From: Acidobacteriota bacterium
GTDB taxonomy: Bacteria > Acidobacteriota > Thermoanaerobaculia > Gp7-AA8
Assembly: GCA_003222375.1 (NCBI GenBank)
Contig: QHVX01000087.1
Location: forward strand, 1-8,108
DNA length: 8,108 nucleotides
Direction: 5' to 3'
Below the pieces are notes generated by a model. It was given only the letters and a program-made list of their open reading frames with translations. It was not told the origin of the DNA and searched no databases. Each line of letters opens with the position of its first letter. The first letter of the stretch is position 1. Made by a program: the position numbers and the translations under genes. Shown in pieces: positions 7,309 to 8,108 of the stretch.

Positions 7309-7662
7309 GGGGTCATGACAACGAGCGAGATTGCACGAAGCAAGGTGCGATCGCATCGGCCCGCGAAGCCAACGGCTATCGCTGTTATCCGCCCGAAACC
7401 GTGCGGCGCGTGACGGTGATCCGGCGCGCGCTCGCCATTGGATTCTCACTCGATGACATCGTCGACTTTTTTCGTGCGCGAAGCGCCGGACAACCGCCTT
7501 GTCGCAAGGTGCGGGCAGGCGGAGAGGCGAGGCTGGCAGAGCTCGACGCGCGCATCGCGGAAATGATCGCGCTCCGCGATCGACTCGCGGAAATTCTTCG
7601 CGACTGGGATTTACGACTGCAGTCTGGTGAGCCCGCACACCTGCTCGAATCATTGCCCAACC

Positions 7663-7733
7663 GTCATCCTGAGCGGAGCGAAGGATCTCGTGCGCGAAGG
7701 AGATCCTTCGCCGACTTCGCGGCTCAGGATGAC
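7663..7733. repeat. 'gtcatcctgag' palindromic repeat encoding the MerR C-terminus
   Basis: This 71-bp inverted repeat has a left arm starting gtcatcctgagcgg and ending aaggatct (7663-7688), a 12-base centre, and a right arm from agatccttcg to ctcaggatgac (7701-7733). The right arm is 32/33 identical to the copy at 4608-4640. It is translated in the MerR frame as HPERSEGSRARRRSFADF, a peptide signature I associate with this repeat type when it enters coding sequence. It ends seven bases before the Shine-Dalgarno sequence of the next gene. Confidence 0.9.
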
Positions 7734-7740
7734 GAAGAAC

Positions 7741-7746
7741 AGGAGA
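7741..7746 (+). promoter_or_regulatory. Shine-Dalgarno sequence for the right-edge gene
   Basis: AGGAGA lies four bases before the ATG at 7751 and decides that start. It sits inside the last codons of the MerR reading frame, just after the repeat. The ATG overlaps the MerR TGA stop (ATGA), which suggests translational coupling. Confidence 0.8.
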
Positions 7747-7750
7747 ATTC

Positions 7751-8108
7751 ATGATCATCACATTCCTCTTCGTCCTCCAGATGTCGTGTCCCGATCACGC
7801 CATGGGCTTTTCACAAGCCGCAAGTCGGCACACTTTCCGGCTTTACCCAGATGGCGGCGCGATTGAAGTTCGTGGCGATGACGCTGCGACCGTGAAGGCA
7901 ATCCGCGCGCATCTGCAAATGATCGCGAAGGAATTTGCCGCCGGGAATTTCGAAAAGCCGCAGGCAGTGCACGATCAGATGCCTGACGGCGCGGCGGCGA
8001 TGAAGAAGCTGCGGCGTGACATCAAATATCACTACAGCGAGATCGAGTCAGGCGGCCGCGTGCGGATCACAACGAAGAATCGCCAGGCGCTCGACGCGGT
8101 CCATCAAT
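7751..8108 (+). CDS. Conserved small protein, partial (often mislabelled aspartate carbamoyltransferase)
   Basis: The frame is open from the ATG at 7751 to the right edge: 119 codons, 3' end missing. After a short hydrophobic start (MIITFLFVLQMSC), which may be a weak or degenerate export signal, comes DHAMGFSQAASRHTFRLYPDGG, then AIRAHLQMIAKEFAAGNFEKP, then IKYHYSEIESGGRVRITTKN and ALDAVHQ. This matches a family I remember of roughly 140-170 residues, usually containing MGFDH and ending in a FLRFQI-like segment. Databases often call it aspartate carbamoyltransferase although no ATCase motif is visible. The start is set by AGGAGA, and the ATGA overlap ties it to the MerR relative. The metal-type promoter upstream suggests a role in a metal or stress response, but that is inference from position only. 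Function is unknown. Confidence 0.78.
   Translation, partial: MIITFLFVLQMSCPDHAMGFSQAASRHTFRLYPDGGAIEVRGDDAATVKAIRAHLQMIAKEFAAGNFEKPQAVHDQMPDGAAAMKKLRRDIKYHYSEIESGGRVRITTKNRQALDAVHQ

Larger units (their letters stand above)
7315..7754 (+). pseudogene. MerR-family regulator with disrupted DNA-binding domain
   Basis: The body reads as a metal-type MerR protein: ANGYRCYPPETVRRVTVIRRALAIGFSLDDIVDFF, a Cys in QPPCRKV where the heavy-metal group binds its effector, then a long dimerisation helix (LAELDARIAEMIALRDRLAEIL). Its true N-terminus should be the ATG at 7315, which reads MTTSEIARS, the first helix of the family. That frame stops at 7411. The remaining frame joins at about 7341 (QGAIASAREANGYR). 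Compared with family spacing, about 13 residues (AGV..TVRYYER-like recognition helix) are missing. A deletion of 37, 40 or 43 nt, all 1 mod 3, would explain both gap and frame change. A GTG at 7401 would give only an effector domain without a helix-turn-helix. The last 30 or so residues (RHPERSEGS onward) come from a palindromic repeat. The stop overlaps the next start. A sequencing or assembly error cannot be excluded. Confidence 0.72.

Noticed and set aside
7250..7314. Cyclic-di-GMP riboswitch upstream of the GGDEF-EAL gene
   Set aside because: The 65-bp gap is too short for a GEMM-type aptamer and is accounted for by the MerR-type promoter.
7315..7413. A genuine 32-residue small protein from the ATG at 7315
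   Set aside because: Only its first nine residues resemble MerR helix 1; the rest is an out-of-frame reading of MerR sequence, so a deletion-caused early stop is the better explanation.
7219..7761. Minus-strand open frame across the MerR relative and its promoter
   Set aside because: It runs antisense to clear MerR coding sequence and through the operator, has no family resemblance, and includes repeat-derived residues.
1..8108. CRISPR array, tRNA, rRNA, transposase or phage gene
   Set aside because: I saw no regularly spaced direct repeats, no RNA-gene sequence and no recombinase motif; the repeats found are isolated palindromes.

Overview
The window is a GC-rich (clearly above 60 % in most genes), gene-dense stretch of bacterial chromosome with no phage, transposase, CRISPR or RNA gene visible. 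The protein families present (an exported S9 peptidase with a seven-blade propeller, a DUF6526 protein, a metal-type MerR next to a small conserved protein often mislabelled 'aspartate carbamoyltransferase') and the 'gtcatcctgag...cgaagg' palindromic repeats fit a soil or environmental bacterium such as an Acidobacteriota member. That placement is an impression from family content, not a computed result.

Layout. Positions 1-2738 (+) form a tight co-directional cluster: the C-terminal 412 codons of the DNA polymerase III alpha subunit (dnaE), a small two-helix membrane protein (DUF6526), a DUF2007/zinc-ribbon membrane protein and an SRPBCC-fold protein. The last three are joined by a 10-nt gap and two one-base stop/start overlaps (TGATG, TAATG), so they are probably co-transcribed and translationally coupled. 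This cluster converges on, and overlaps by 41 bp, a minus-strand pair at 2698-7249. In transcription order that pair is a large GAF-PAS-PAS-GGDEF-EAL cyclic-di-GMP enzyme followed, after an 85-bp repeat-filled gap, by a secreted S9-family serine peptidase. From 7277 (+) a MerR-type promoter with an operator dyad leads into a MerR-family regulator that appears broken. It has lost roughly 40 nt including the recognition helix and is out of frame. It is followed by a translationally coupled conserved protein that runs off the right edge.

The most unusual theme is palindromic repeats that are read as protein. Four repeat elements of three sequence types lie inside or at the ends of coding sequences. 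Two are in-frame inside dnaE, one directly after the beta-clamp-binding motif QNSLF and one between the OB domain and the C-terminal domain. One supplies the last codons and stop of the GGDEF-EAL gene and fills the gap before the peptidase gene. One supplies about the last 30 residues of the MerR relative. The last two are the same family: their 33-bp right arms differ at one base. A second oddity is a run of eleven A/T-ending codons exactly at the propeller/hydrolase boundary of the S9 peptidase.
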